Shown here one piece after another: positions 1 through 8,856 of a stretch of 64,000 nucleotides of DNA. Made by a program: the position numbers and the translations under genes. The notes below the pieces were generated by a model. The model had not been told where the DNA came from, did no database searches, and worked only from the letters and a program-made list of their open reading frames with translations. Positions within the stretch are counted from its first letter, which is position 1; the number at the start of each line of letters is the position of its first letter. The stretch is taken from assembly GCF_004104375.1 (NCBI RefSeq), contig NZ_QOVM01000006.1, forward strand, positions 124,001-188,000, in the 5' to 3' direction. The DNA is from Leeuwenhoekiella aequorea (GTDB taxonomy: Bacteria; Bacteroidota; Bacteroidia; Flavobacteriales; Flavobacteriaceae).

Positions 1-346
1 GAAGTTCTTCAAGAGCTTCAATGCTTTCAGGAACCCTTCCGTTATACTTGTCAATTAAGATATGCGACAGGCCGTGAATTCCTTTAGCTTTCATAGGCGA
101 TAATCCCACGGGTTTGATGATTTCCCGTATTTCTTCCAAAGAAAGTTTTATCATATCATACGGGTTATCTGCGATTTCAAAAAGCAGAGGTGTGATTTGA
201 TTTACTTTTACATCTGTGCTTTGTGCACTCATCAATACAGCTATCAATAGAGTGTACGGGTCTTTGTGATCTAACGGAATGGGAATTTGCGGATAAATAC
301 GCTTTAACGTATCTATAACAAAAGTTACCTTATCGGCTTTAGTCAT
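1..346 (-). CDS. nth: Endonuclease III, N-terminal part (cut by window edge)
   Basis: This is a base-excision repair DNA glycosylase/AP lyase that removes oxidised pyrimidines. Reading leftward from the ATG at 346, the protein starts MTKADKVTFVIDTLK and continues through PYTLLIAVLMSAQSTDVKVN, the conserved helix of the Nth family, then VGLSPMKAKGI and the start of the region leading to the helix-hairpin-helix. Only about 115 codons are visible. The HhH motif, catalytic Lys/Asp and any iron-sulfur cluster cysteines lie outside the window. It is divergent from the peroxiredoxin gene, with 74 bp between the two starts. The family assignment comes from the translated sequence and is firm. Confidence 0.9.
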   Translation of the reverse strand, partial: MTKADKVTFVIDTLKRIYPQIPIPLDHKDPYTLLIAVLMSAQSTDVKVNQITPLLFEIADNPYDMIKLSLEEIREIIKPVGLSPMKAKGIHGLSHILIDKYNGRVPESIEALEEL

Positions 347-420
347 TATCTGTAATTTTAGGCTAAAATACAAAGAAGCGCAGGTAATACGCTTTCGAAC
401 AATAATTAAAAATTAAACAG

Positions 421-876
421 ATGAAGACTTTAAAAGCCGGAGAAAAGGTACCCGATTTTACAACTACAGATCAGGACGGAAATGTGATTAATTGGAGTGA
501 CTACACTGATAAAAAAGTGGTTGTGTTCTTCTATCCAAAAGCATCTACACCGGGTTGTACAACTGAAGCTTGTAACCTTAGAGATAATTACGAGGAGTTG
601 CAGGCGCAGGGTTACGCAATTTTAGGGGTGAGTGCAGATTCTGAAAAGCGACAATCTAATTTTAAAAATAAATATGAATTTCCATTTCCGCTATTAGCAG
701 ATGAAGATAAAAAGGTCATCGACGCTTTTGGAGTTTGGGGACCTAAAAAATTTATGGGTAAAGAATATGAAGGGATTCATAGAATGACTTTTCTTATTGA
801 AAACGGAGTTGTTTCCCGGGTTATTGATAAAGTAAAAACCAAAGAGCATGCAGCTCAGATTTTAAGTGATTCTTAA
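421..876 (+). CDS. bcp: Thioredoxin-dependent peroxiredoxin (Bcp/PrxQ type)
   Basis: This 151-residue peroxiredoxin reduces H2O2 and organic hydroperoxides in the cytoplasm using thioredoxin. The motif PKASTPGCTTEAC puts the peroxidatic cysteine at residue 46 and a resolving cysteine at 51, the two-Cys spacing of the Bcp/PrxQ subfamily. Length is typical and there is no signal peptide. The ATG at 421 follows a short A-rich leader, and a strong terminator follows the stop, so it is probably monocistronic. It is divergent from nth, so two oxidative-damage genes share one intergenic region. The catalytic residues are seen directly; the choice of electron donor is family knowledge. Confidence 0.95.
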   Translation: MKTLKAGEKVPDFTTTDQDGNVINWSDYTDKKVVVFFYPKASTPGCTTEACNLRDNYEELQAQGYAILGVSADSEKRQSNFKNKYEFPFPLLADEDKKVIDAFGVWGPKKFMGKEYEGIHRMTFLIENGVVSRVIDKVKTKEHAAQILSDS

Positions 877-896
877 TAAGGTATTTTTATACAGCT

Positions 897-926
897 CAAA
901 AGCCCGCGTTTGCGGGCTTTTTTTTT
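897..926 (+). terminator. Intrinsic terminator after bcp
   Basis: A 7-bp perfect stem (AGCCCGC at 901-907 with GCGGGCT at 912-918) and 4-nt loop are followed by a run of eight T. It lies 21 nt after the bcp stop. Confidence 0.9.
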
Positions 927-1119
927 GCTTTCTCTATTTGTCATAAAGCATTGAGATAACTTCAAGAAGGGTAAGATGTAATTTGCCTTTCATGACGTTT
1001 CTTATAAGTAACTATGGAAAAGAATTTTATCTCGTAGGGGTTGCCTTAGTAAGACATTTAACTATGCTTAAGAATTTAAAAACAGTTTAAAATTCTAACT
1101 ATAATTCTTCAAAATTTAG

Positions 1120-1150
1120 CAGCAACTTAACAAGTTGCTGTTTAACTTTG
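1120..1150 (+). promoter_or_regulatory. Inverted repeat abutting a TAnnTTTG promoter box
   Basis: CAGCAACTT (1120-1128) and AAGTTGCTG (1132-1140) form a perfect 9-bp inverted repeat with a 3-nt loop. It ends two bases before TAACTTTG (1143-1150), which matches the Bacteroidetes -7 element. The ATG of the next gene is at 1159, only 8 nt further on. The position fits an operator or a hairpin at the 5' end. No convincing -33 TTG was found. Function is inferred. Confidence 0.5.
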
Positions 1151-1158
1151 CGGGTCTT

Positions 1159-1524
1159 ATGAAACCATTTTTTAAAAATGTAGTCGTACTGTTTTTGCTG
1201 TTTTTTACAGCACAGTTTACCTATGGTTTTTCTTCACAAAATGGATCTGTTATTACCGTACCTGCAGATAAGCACCGCGCAGAAATTCGCGATGCGAATG
1301 ACCAGGCACTTGTAATAGAACATATTACTCTTGCTGCTCCTGAGCTTGTAATACGCTCTCAGCAAGAACCCATTTCAACTACTAGTAATTCGTCCCCTGC
1401 CATAAGCTCGCGTTACGCTTTATCTAAAGCTGTAGTAGATCTTAATTATCTTGAATATTCCAGTACAATTTGTCCAGCTCTAAGCGGTCTTGTATTGATA
1501 TTTCCTTTTCATCTATTTCCTTAA
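1159..1524 (+). CDS. Small exported protein of unknown function
   Basis: I do not recognise a family. From the ATG at 1159 the product is 121 residues: a short basic N-terminus (MKPFFKN), a hydrophobic stretch of about 15 residues and a likely signal-peptidase site near TYGFSS, then a polar Ser/Thr-rich region and a hydrophobic C-terminus ending IFPFHLFP with one cysteine (TICP). An upstream TTG at 1135 would also be open, but it precedes the promoter box at 1143-1150, so the ATG at 1159 is preferred. A hairpin follows the stop. It may be a secreted or envelope peptide. Confidence that it is translated is moderate. Confidence 0.5.
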   Translation: MKPFFKNVVVLFLLFFTAQFTYGFSSQNGSVITVPADKHRAEIRDANDQALVIEHITLAAPELVIRSQQEPISTTSNSSPAISSRYALSKAVVDLNYLEYSSTICPALSGLVLIFPFHLFP

Positions 1525-1575
1525 TAATTAACTGTTTATAGCACTATAGAGTCTGTTTAATTACAAGACTCTTTC

Positions 1576-1596
1576 TTTTGATGCTTTGCATCAAAA
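1576..1596 (+). terminator. Hairpin between two small genes, possible terminator
   Basis: TTTTGATGC (1576-1584) and GCATCAAAA (1588-1596) form a perfect 9-bp stem with a TTT loop. Only short A and T runs follow, so termination is likely weak. It separates the 1159 and 1630 genes. Confidence 0.45.
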
Positions 1597-1629
1597 AACT
1601 TTTATACAAAACAGTTAAAATACCTTATT

Positions 1630-2136
1630 ATGAAAATAGATATGATCTTAGTTTTTGCCATTGTAGTTGGCCTAGTTGCAGTTCCTTATGCATTATTTAT
1701 ATTATTTGGATCTGGAAATTCTAAAAAAATTGAAAAACAGATAAAAGAAGAAGCAAACAAAAATAATTTAAATATTAATCACCGTGAAAAATGGGCATCA
1801 CGTTATTTATCGTTAGATAGCATTGCCAATAAATTACTTTTTTCAAGAACACGTGGTGAGCAATTAGTACATCAACATATTGATTTAAATACAATTACAC
1901 GTATAGTTGTCCTAGAAGATAGAATCTCTAAACGCATTGATGGTAAAATGCACGATACATTAGAAAAGTTGTCTCTAGAATTAATTTCAAAAGAAAATGT
2001 GCAATCTATTGTAATTAATTTTTATGATTCTACACTGGATGCAACCCAAAATTATGAGATGAATCGTGTTAATAAATGGAAAGAATTAATTGAAAAGCAG
2101 CTTAAACTGAATGCAAAGCATTCCAAAGCAGCTTAG
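1630..2136 (+). CDS. Membrane-anchored protein of unknown function
   Basis: This 168-residue protein is not recognised. Residues about 5-27 form a single hydrophobic helix (ILVFAIVVGLVAVPYALFILF), followed by a lysine-rich linker (KKIEKQIKEE). A soluble domain of about 120 residues then alternates predicted strands and helices (for example ITRIVVLEDRISKRI and VQSIVINFYDS) and ends in a basic tail. With an N-in start the domain would be periplasmic; the opposite orientation cannot be excluded. It sits between a hairpin and a strong bidirectional terminator, so it is probably transcribed alone. It is likely real because of codon use, clean boundaries and composition. Confidence 0.7.
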   Translation: MKIDMILVFAIVVGLVAVPYALFILFGSGNSKKIEKQIKEEANKNNLNINHREKWASRYLSLDSIANKLLFSRTRGEQLVHQHIDLNTITRIVVLEDRISKRIDGKMHDTLEKLSLELISKENVQSIVINFYDSTLDATQNYEMNRVNKWKELIEKQLKLNAKHSKAA

Positions 2137-2158
2137 CGATTCAAACTGAATTTTAAAA

Positions 2159-2197
2159 CAAAAGCCCGAAGAAGTTTTCTTCGGGCTTTTGTTTTTT
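2159..2197. terminator. Bidirectional intrinsic terminator
   Basis: AAAGCCCGAAGA and TCTTCGGGCTTT form a 12-bp stem with a short loop, with A runs before and T runs after. It lies between the convergent genes ending at 2136 and 2212 and can serve both. Confidence 0.9.
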
Positions 2198-2211
2198 ATT
2201 GTAGAAGTAAT

Positions 2212-2601
2212 TTATACTTCCAATCTATTTTTCACATACTCTATTTGAGTCTTTCCGTGGGCTTTTGCATTGCCTTCTTCATCAAGACCTACCATTACAA
2301 TTTTATCGATAGTAATAATTGTTTCGCGGGTCATTTTGTTACGTACTTCACATTTCAGTGTGATGGATGCCGTACCAAATTTTACAGGTTCTAGACCTAT
2401 TTCAATTATATCACCCTCGCGTGCACTGGCTTTAAAGTCGATTTCACTAATATACTTTGTTACCGTACGCGGATTTTCAAGTTGTATAATCGCATAAAGC
2501 GCAGCTTCTTCATCAATCCATTCTAAAAGCCGTCCTCCAAAAAGCGAGCGATTGGGGTTTAAATCCTGTGGTTTTATCCATTTTCTAGTGTGAAAATTCA
2601 T
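2212..2601 (-). CDS. Acyl-CoA thioesterase, hotdog fold (YciA/BACH type)
   Basis: This 129-residue single hotdog domain predictably hydrolyses acyl-CoA thioesters in the cytoplasm. The stretch LFGGRLLEWIDEEAALYA carries the family pattern GG-x-L-x-W-x-D at the start of the hotdog helix, with the Asp as the expected catalytic residue. The following strands (YISEIDFKASAREGDIIEI) match the YciA-like layout. Length is normal for one domain. It is an isolated gene convergent with the 1630 gene and separated from sbcC by about 125 bp. Substrate range cannot be read from the sequence. Confidence 0.88.
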   Translation of the reverse strand: MNFHTRKWIKPQDLNPNRSLFGGRLLEWIDEEAALYAIIQLENPRTVTKYISEIDFKASAREGDIIEIGLEPVKFGTASITLKCEVRNKMTRETIITIDKIVMVGLDEEGNAKAHGKTQIEYVKNRLEV

Positions 2602-2726
2602 ACTTATTTCTTTTCAGGTTCACTGGTAAAGTTAAGGAAAGTCAACCCTTTAAGTGGCTTTTACCTTTCGTAATCACTTATAGTATTATAACCAATATAA
2701 ATGCAAATTTTCAAATTGAACATATA

Positions 2727-5700
2727 CTAAATTACGCGTAACGTGCTATAACCTTGTCCATTTTGAGTGAGCTGTATTTGCGTTGCTATTCGTTCTTTTA
2801 AACTATCAACGTGGCTAATAACGCCTATCATTTTTGAAGATTCGGCTTGCAAAACTTCTAATGTATCTAATGTTTGGTCTAAAGTCTCCGGATCGAGCGT
2901 CCCAAAACCTTCATCTATAAACAAACTATTTATTTCAATATTTCTTGATGCGAGATCAGATAGCGCTAGTGCCAGAGCGAGGCTAAGTATAAAAGTTTCC
3001 CCACCGCTCAGGGTTTTGATCGATCGTCGTTGACCGCCCATATGTTCGTCTATTGCTACCAGACTATCGTCTTCTTCATCTCCTGGCTGATCGATGCGAT
3101 AACGATCTGTAAGTTGCAGTAGTCGCTTATTTGCTAATTGCAAAAGCTGCGCTAAAGTAAGATCCTGAGCAAAATCATTAAATTTATTTCCGGTGGCATC
3201 GCCTATCAGGTCATTCAGAATGTGCCAATGCTCGGCATCTTTTAATTCGGTTTCTATCTGAATATTGAGATCTGATATCCATCCTAGATATTGTTCCTGA
3301 TTTAAAATTAAACGGGATAAAGAAGCTGCAGTGGTTTCTAATGAATCGAGGTTTTCTTTTTGCATCGACTGCTCTTCCAGTAATACGTTAAGTGGTTTAG
3401 ATCCGGCTGTTTGTTGTAAAATTTTAATTTCTTCGATTAGCTTTGCACTTAATGTTTTTAATTGAACAAGTTCGGTTTCAAGTTTTTGATTTTCTTGAGT
3501 CCAGCTTTGTGCAACTGAAGCATTCAAACGAGACTCAAGTGCTTTTTCTATAGTGGTGTAGCCTTTTTCTTGTAGCTTCTTAAGAAGTGAAGCAGCAAGT
3601 GATACATTCTGTTTAGTAAGAGTATTAAGATTTTCTTTTGCCGTTTTTAAAAGTTGAGTTTGCTGGGTTATATGCTGCTCATTACGGTTCCAATTTGTTT
3701 CAGAAAGGCTAATTTCCTGTTCAAAATTTTTACCTGTAAATAGTGCAGCAATAGCTTCAGACTTCGTTGTACCTGCTTCAATAAGCTCTTTTAATTTTTG
3801 GGTTTCCGACTGCAATGATTGCAATACCACGAGTTCTTCCTGCAATTGTTTTGCAATTTTTAATTCCTGCTCTTTATTTTCAAGTTGGTTTTCTAGTTCT
3901 TGAAAAGAAAAATTGTCATTACCTGAAATAATCCTGTTATAGTCGGTGTCAAATAGATTTTGAGCAGTTTTTAGTTCTTTAGAAAGTCGTTTTATACGCT
4001 CTTCTAATTGTTGAGATTGCGCAGTTAAATTCTTTAAAGAAGTCTCCTCTATAGTCCGTGTTTTTATCAGCGTATTGAGTTCTTGTTCGAGTTGGGAAAC
4101 AGCAGTTTTGAGTCCGTTTTCCTGCTGCGGAAGCTGTGTTGCAAAAGGGTGATTAAGCGATCCACAAAGAGGACAAGGGACTTCTGGTTGTAGCTCACTG
4201 CGGAAATCTTCTAACTGTTTGTGAAGTTGTTCAATTTCCCATTTATGTCGTTTAACTTCTAATTGTACTTCTTTTAATTCAAGTTGTGCGTTTAATTTAT
4301 CAATGGTGTCAGGTAAACTGGCTTTTTGTAATTTGAGCTCTTTCAGATCTTTAATTTCATCTTCAAGCTTGTTTTTTAAATGACTTAAATGTGTATGAGC
4401 CCGTTCTGCATTCCGTACTTGTCTGAGTAATTCCTGTGTCTCTTTTTGGCGTATTTCAATTGCAGTATTCTTTAAATCAAATTGAGCTTCGAGTTTTTTA
4501 TATGCAGATGTTTTCGCACGTTGCTTATTGTGCAACTCATTTTCAAAATCAAATAATTGTGTGACAGATGTACTAAATTGTAGTGGTGCCGCAAGACGTT
4601 CTATATGCGTTTTACTGTTTTTATAAGTTGTTGCAATTTCATTACGATCTGTAATTAAGCTACGCACTTTAGATTTGTAGGTCTCTAGTTGGTTTGAGAA
4701 ATTAGCCGGATCAATATGCAATTTATAGCGTTCAGCAAATTCCTGTTTTAAGCTTTCCCGGTTTGTATTTGCAGTAGTTAAAGCATCTGTAATTGCTGAT
4801 ATTTCTTTTGATTTCCCTGTTATTTTTTCCTGTAGGTTTTGCCAGAGATTTAGGTCTTCTTCAAATAATTGAATGTCGTGATGTCGCTTTAATTTCTCTC
4901 CTTTTTCAGAATCAAATACGTTCTTCAGTGTACTGATTTTATCGAGTTCCTGCAGGCTCTTCTCAAGTTCCTTTTCTTCTTTTTGCAGTTTATTTTTCAG
5001 CTCAATTTCTTTAGCTCTGCTTTCAAGGGTTTGTAGCAATAGCTCTTTTTGACCAGCTACTTTCTTTGCCTCCTGTTGCTTATTAATAAACTCAGACTCC
5101 TCTAGTAACTGCTCTTTGTAGGTTTCTATTTTAGCGCGTTTACCATCAAGCATCTTAGCACGTTCTTTATGCCTTAGATACACTTCCATACCAATGCGAC
5201 GGTAAATTTCGGTGCCGGTAATTTTTTCTAAAAGTGCACCACGTTCTTTCTTAGGGACTTGTAAAAACTTTGCAAATTCACCTTGTGCTAATACTACAGA
5301 TTTTATAAACTGATCGTAGTTTAAGCCTATTAATCCTTCATTCTTTCCCGGAACATCAGACTTTTTTAAATCTATAATAGTCTCTGATTGTGCATCGGTA
5401 ATTTCCATATGATAATCCCGAAGCTTACCATTTCGATTTGTTGAAATTGACCATGTGGAAGTAAAAATGCCTTCTTTACAACGATAGGTTATGCGCGCAT
5501 ATGCTTCAGTTTGATTGCGCGTAAGCAGCGCTCCTTTCTTAAGAATTTCGCCTGTACTCATTTTACCTAATCGTGGTACTTGATTAAAAAGAGCTAGCGA
5601 GATAACATCAAGAATTGTGGTTTTTCCACTACCGGTGGGGCCTGTAATTGCAAACAAGCTATTTTGCAGAAATGGAGCTTTTGTAAAATCAATAGAATGT

Positions 5701-5750
5701 TCTCCTCGTAGGGAGTTTATGTTTTGAAAAGCGATCTTTAGAATTTTCAT
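2727..5750 (-). CDS. sbcC: Nuclease SbcCD, ATPase subunit SbcC
   Basis: This Rad50-like SMC-family ATPase partners SbcD to cleave hairpins and process DNA ends. Of its 1007 residues, the Walker A site GPTGSGKTT is at 37-45. Long coiled-coil arms rich in Lys, Glu, Leu and Gln follow, with a zinc-hook CPLC at the apex (Cys526 and Cys529, almost exactly mid-protein). The ABC signature LSGGE is at 914-918 and the Walker B with catalytic Asp946-Glu947 is in SLFIDEGFGTLD. All functional motifs are intact. It starts 3 nt after the sbcD stop, so the two are translationally linked. Assignment is firm. Confidence 0.96.
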   Translation of the reverse strand: MKILKIAFQNINSLRGEHSIDFTKAPFLQNSLFAITGPTGSGKTTILDVISLALFNQVPRLGKMSTGEILKKGALLTRNQTEAYARITYRCKEGIFTSTWSISTNRNGKLRDYHMEITDAQSETIIDLKKSDVPGKNEGLIGLNYDQFIKSVVLAQGEFAKFLQVPKKERGALLEKITGTEIYRRIGMEVYLRHKERAKMLDGKRAKIETYKEQLLEESEFINKQQEAKKVAGQKELLLQTLESRAKEIELKNKLQKEEKELEKSLQELDKISTLKNVFDSEKGEKLKRHHDIQLFEEDLNLWQNLQEKITGKSKEISAITDALTTANTNRESLKQEFAERYKLHIDPANFSNQLETYKSKVRSLITDRNEIATTYKNSKTHIERLAAPLQFSTSVTQLFDFENELHNKQRAKTSAYKKLEAQFDLKNTAIEIRQKETQELLRQVRNAERAHTHLSHLKNKLEDEIKDLKELKLQKASLPDTIDKLNAQLELKEVQLEVKRHKWEIEQLHKQLEDFRSELQPEVPCPLCGSLNHPFATQLPQQENGLKTAVSQLEQELNTLIKTRTIEETSLKNLTAQSQQLEERIKRLSKELKTAQNLFDTDYNRIISGNDNFSFQELENQLENKEQELKIAKQLQEELVVLQSLQSETQKLKELIEAGTTKSEAIAALFTGKNFEQEISLSETNWNRNEQHITQQTQLLKTAKENLNTLTKQNVSLAASLLKKLQEKGYTTIEKALESRLNASVAQSWTQENQKLETELVQLKTLSAKLIEEIKILQQTAGSKPLNVLLEEQSMQKENLDSLETTAASLSRLILNQEQYLGWISDLNIQIETELKDAEHWHILNDLIGDATGNKFNDFAQDLTLAQLLQLANKRLLQLTDRYRIDQPGDEEDDSLVAIDEHMGGQRRSIKTLSGGETFILSLALALALSDLASRNIEINSLFIDEGFGTLDPETLDQTLDTLEVLQAESSKMIGVISHVDSLKERIATQIQLTQNGQGYSTLRVI

Positions 5751-5753
5751 AGC

Positions 5754-6971
5754 TTATAGGTGATCTGCCGTATGTATTTGTTCTACAATTTCTTGAAAGG
5801 CTTGAGTTACCAGTGCTTTAGTTCTGTCATCATAGCTATGCTGCTCCAGCATTTTGTCAAATACTTCTTGTGGTTTTAAATCTTCAAGATGTCGATGATT
5901 CTCAAAAAGTTGACCGGTTTCTTTCATTCGGTTTTTAAAGCTGGCGCGATGTTTAACTATTTCTAATTTTGGAGCACTAAATGATGTAACGAGTTCGTCT
6001 AACTGAGCAATAAGATATGCGTCATAATTCTCTTCGATAAGCGCAACTTCTATGAGGTTTGTAAGTTCACCTTCCGCAGTTAAATTGGCTAATTTTGCTT
6101 TAATTTCATTTAGCGTTCCACTTATTTTATTCAGTTTTCTAAATGTGGGAATTGCAATACTTGTAGGTTCAAACCCATTATTTGTATCTAATAAGAGTAC
6201 ACGTTTTTCATCTTTCCGCTCGCTAAATGATAACGGCAGGGGAGATCCGCTGTAAAATGTGGGAATTGAAGCGTTAACACGTTGGGGTTTGTGAATGTGA
6301 CCTAATGCCACGTAGTTAAAATATTCTCCAAACTGACTCGCTTGAAATGCAGCCTGATTCCCAATCTGAATATCACGTTCACTATCTGATGTTTCAATCC
6401 CAGCTGCATACAAATGGCCCATAGCAATGACCGGAATTTGTGAATACTGTGCTTTGCAACTTGCGGCAGCTGCCGTAAATGTGGCTTCAATCCCTTTGCG
6501 TATCGCCTCAATACGGTTATCATGGGTTACACCTTCTTCGGCAGCACGAATATCACTGTCCCTCAAAAAAGGAATTGCAGCAACTACAAGTTCGAGTTCG
6601 TTTTTTTTATTTCTAATAGGTATTAAACAATCTGCAGGATTTTGTGGCATACCACCAATGATATGTACATCTAGCGCCTCGAGAATTTCACGAGGAGCAT
6701 CGAGCATAGTAGGTGAGTCGTGATTACCTCCTGTAATTATAATTTTACATTTGAGAAGACTAAGTTTTTTGAGCGCCAGATAATATTGGCGACGTGCTTC
6801 TGCAGACGGATTTGCAAGGTCAAAAACATCACCAGATATAAGAACTAATTCTATTTCTTCTTTACGAATAAGAGTTAATAGCCAGTTTATAAAGAGTTCA
6901 AAATCTTGATGTAAATAGTGTTTATGTAGTTTTTTACCGATATGCCAGTCGGCGGTATGCAAAATTTTCAT
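5754..6971 (-). CDS. sbcD: Nuclease SbcCD, exonuclease subunit SbcD
   Basis: This Mre11-like calcineurin-fold nuclease is the first gene of the sbcDC operon. The metal ligands are visible: Asp8 and His10 in HTADWHIG, Asp48 in ISGDVFD, Asn83-His84-Asp85 in GGNHDS, then GHLY and the GHIHKPQ motif. At 405 residues it has the usual length, with a C-terminal capping region. A 3-nt gap to sbcC indicates co-translation. The complex acts on palindrome-derived hairpins, which is relevant because palindrome arrays lie a few kb away, although that link is only an inference. Confidence 0.96.
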   Translation of the reverse strand: MKILHTADWHIGKKLHKHYLHQDFELFINWLLTLIRKEEIELVLISGDVFDLANPSAEARRQYYLALKKLSLLKCKIIITGGNHDSPTMLDAPREILEALDVHIIGGMPQNPADCLIPIRNKKNELELVVAAIPFLRDSDIRAAEEGVTHDNRIEAIRKGIEATFTAAAASCKAQYSQIPVIAMGHLYAAGIETSDSERDIQIGNQAAFQASQFGEYFNYVALGHIHKPQRVNASIPTFYSGSPLPLSFSERKDEKRVLLLDTNNGFEPTSIAIPTFRKLNKISGTLNEIKAKLANLTAEGELTNLIEVALIEENYDAYLIAQLDELVTSFSAPKLEIVKHRASFKNRMKETGQLFENHRHLEDLKPQEVFDKMLEQHSYDDRTKALVTQAFQEIVEQIHTADHL

Positions 6972-7142
6972 GATTCTGATTTTAACGCGTAGGAGGAAGG
7001 TCGAAGTTACGAAAATTAGAAAGTTGCAATGGCTGAAATTATAAAGTAAAGTAGGGAAATCTTAAGCTTCAAATTTATTATTTGAATGGCAGCGCTTTAA
7101 GAAAATGTAATTTTCTTTTATGAATAGGAGGCAGCAGTGAAT

Positions 7143-7188
7143 AATCTAACAAGCTAAGAATAAATATTAAATCTCAACTTGTTAGATT
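7143..7188. repeat. 11-bp inverted repeat between sbcD and the mdaB-like gene
   Basis: AATCTAACAAG (7143-7153) and CTTGTTAGATT (7178-7188) are perfect complements separated by 24 nt. It lies just past the stop at 7203 of the leftward reductase gene. The only T run is on the plus side, so it is a weak terminator candidate. Confidence 0.45.
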
Positions 7189-7202
7189 TTTAAAGGATAG
7201 AA

Positions 7203-7793
7203 TTAGTTGAAATGATGCAGTAGAAACGAATTGTAATTTTCCAATTCTTTAGGAACATCTGCATTTTTTTCCATATCGTGAAAGTGATGTGCGTCTAGCA
7301 ATTTCATACCTGTAAATGCATTCATTTTATGAAAGCCAAATAGGGCGCCATCATCTACACTACGTTGATCAAAAAATTCATTCTCTAGCGTAAATGCAGC
7401 TTTAGGAGCATTCCAGCTAGTGGTTAAAATATAGCGCTTTCCGTGTAGTAAGCCGCCGGTACCATAATTAATATCCGGGTTTGTACGGCTTCTTCCATCG
7501 CTGATGTAAATTCCATTTTGATGCCCCTCTGTAAATACAGTGTCAATATATTCTTTAAAGCCAAAGGGAATCTGAAACCACCATATTGGGGTATGATAGA
7601 TAATAATATCTGCCCATTTATATTTTTCAACTTCTTCTTTAGGATCATAATCAGATCCCACTTGAGTGGTTTTTAGCGCATATCCCTCACGGCTTTGGAA
7701 GAATGATTTTGTGTTTTCAAAGAGTGTTTGATTAAACTTTCCGCCAGAATGAGCGAAAGGATGACTTCCGTTGATAATAAATATATTTTTCAT
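7203..7793 (-). CDS. NAD(P)H-dependent quinone reductase, MdaB-like
   Basis: This flavodoxin-fold oxidoreductase probably performs two-electron quinone reduction with FAD. Features include the N-terminal strand-loop IFIINGSHPFAHSGG, the IIYHTPIWWFQIPFGFKEYIDTVF segment typical of the MdaB/KefF NAD(P)H dehydrogenase family, and LTTSWNAP downstream. I chose the ATG at 7793 (MKNIFIINGSH, 196 residues) over an upstream in-frame start because it sits directly before the first beta strand. On the minus strand a TAATTTTG box (7821 to 7814) lies about 20 nt upstream. It is divergent from a LysR regulator that very likely controls it. Confidence 0.88.
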   Translation of the reverse strand: MKNIFIINGSHPFAHSGGKFNQTLFENTKSFFQSREGYALKTTQVGSDYDPKEEVEKYKWADIIIYHTPIWWFQIPFGFKEYIDTVFTEGHQNGIYISDGRSRTNPDINYGTGGLLHGKRYILTTSWNAPKAAFTLENEFFDQRSVDDGALFGFHKMNAFTGMKLLDAHHFHDMEKNADVPKELENYNSFLLHHFN

Positions 7794-7848
7794 AACTAGT
7801 ATTTTATACAAGCCAAAATTAAGAAGTGATCAAGTATTTATAAAATAA

Positions 7849-7867
7849 TACAAATCATACCTTTGTA
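7849..7867 (+). promoter_or_regulatory. Dyad overlapping the lysR promoter box
   Basis: TACAAA (7849-7854) and TTTGTA (7862-7867) are perfect inverted arms around 7 nt. The right arm overlaps TACCTTTG (7858-7865), a TAnnTTTG box. This placement suits autoregulation by the LysR protein starting at 7884 and control of the divergent reductase. Confidence 0.5.
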
Positions 7868-7883
7868 TAATAATATTAATAAT

Positions 7884-8792
7884 ATGGTTAATTTAGAGTG
7901 GTATAGAACCTTTAAAGCAATTTATGATCATGGCACCCTTACCAAGGCTTCTGTGGCATTATATTCATCACAGCCTGGTGTAAGTGTACATTTAAATGCT
8001 TTAGAATCTTATATAGGGAAAAAGTTGTTTGAGCGTACTTCCCGTAGAATGATTCCCACAGAAGATGGGAAGTTTTTGTATGAGTTTATACAAGAATCAT
8101 TGAGTAAGCTTGAAACGGCAGAACAACATTTTAAAAAAACAACGCAAGAGAAAAATCCTTCATTGAACATAGGTATGTGTTCAGAAACTTTTCAACTTAT
8201 AATTGAGCCAGAACTAGCTACACTCGATTTTGATCTGGTAGCGAGATTTGGTGCGCATACAGACCTTATTAAAGATCTAAATAATGGTATCCTCGACCTC
8301 GTTATAACTCCTAATGAGCAAACTGATAAAAAATCTCCGGTAACTTACACAGCGTTTTCAAAAGAAAAAATTATTCTTGTCGCAGGAAGTAAAACTGATA
8401 TTAAACCCATTGAAAATCTTTTAAGAAGTCAAGATTTAAATGGGCTTGAAGAGGTTTTTAAAAATTATAGTTGGTATAGCTCTTCTAATGAGATGGAGCA
8501 TTTTAGAAGATTCTGGTATGATAATTTCAAACAGAATGCTTCCTTTAAGCCAAACTATATATTGCCAAGTATAACTTCGATCATACGAAGCATCAGCAAT
8601 AAAGACGGACTCGCTATTGTGCCTGACTTTTTATGTGAAGACGCAATAACTAATGAAGAAATTAAAGTAGTGTGGGAAGGAACCAAAAAAACAGAAAACA
8701 CATTATACTTCGCTTCAAGAACCGATTTAAAATTTAAAAAAGAATTAGCGGTTATTCAAGACATTTTTAAATCTAAAATGAAAAGCATTTGA
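7884..8792 (+). CDS. LysR-family transcriptional regulator
   Basis: This regulator is 302 residues from the ATG at 7884. The N-terminal winged helix-turn-helix is seen in YRTFKAIYDHGTLTKASVAL and QPGVSVHLNALESYIGKKLF, followed by a periplasmic-binding-like effector domain. An upstream in-frame ATG at 7863 lies inside the promoter box TACCTTTG and is therefore unlikely to be used. It is divergent from the MdaB-like reductase, a common LysR-target arrangement, so a redox or quinone-like inducer is a reasonable guess. The effector is unknown. Confidence 0.9.
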   Translation: MVNLEWYRTFKAIYDHGTLTKASVALYSSQPGVSVHLNALESYIGKKLFERTSRRMIPTEDGKFLYEFIQESLSKLETAEQHFKKTTQEKNPSLNIGMCSETFQLIIEPELATLDFDLVARFGAHTDLIKDLNNGILDLVITPNEQTDKKSPVTYTAFSKEKIILVAGSKTDIKPIENLLRSQDLNGLEEVFKNYSWYSSSNEMEHFRRFWYDNFKQNASFKPNYILPSITSIIRSISNKDGLAIVPDFLCEDAITNEEIKVVWEGTKKTENTLYFASRTDLKFKKELAVIQDIFKSKMKSI

Positions 8793-8856
8793 GCTCAGAA
8801 TACAATTGGTCAATCACTAAAAGACTAAGTTTAATTTGGCGAATAGCCTTTACATT

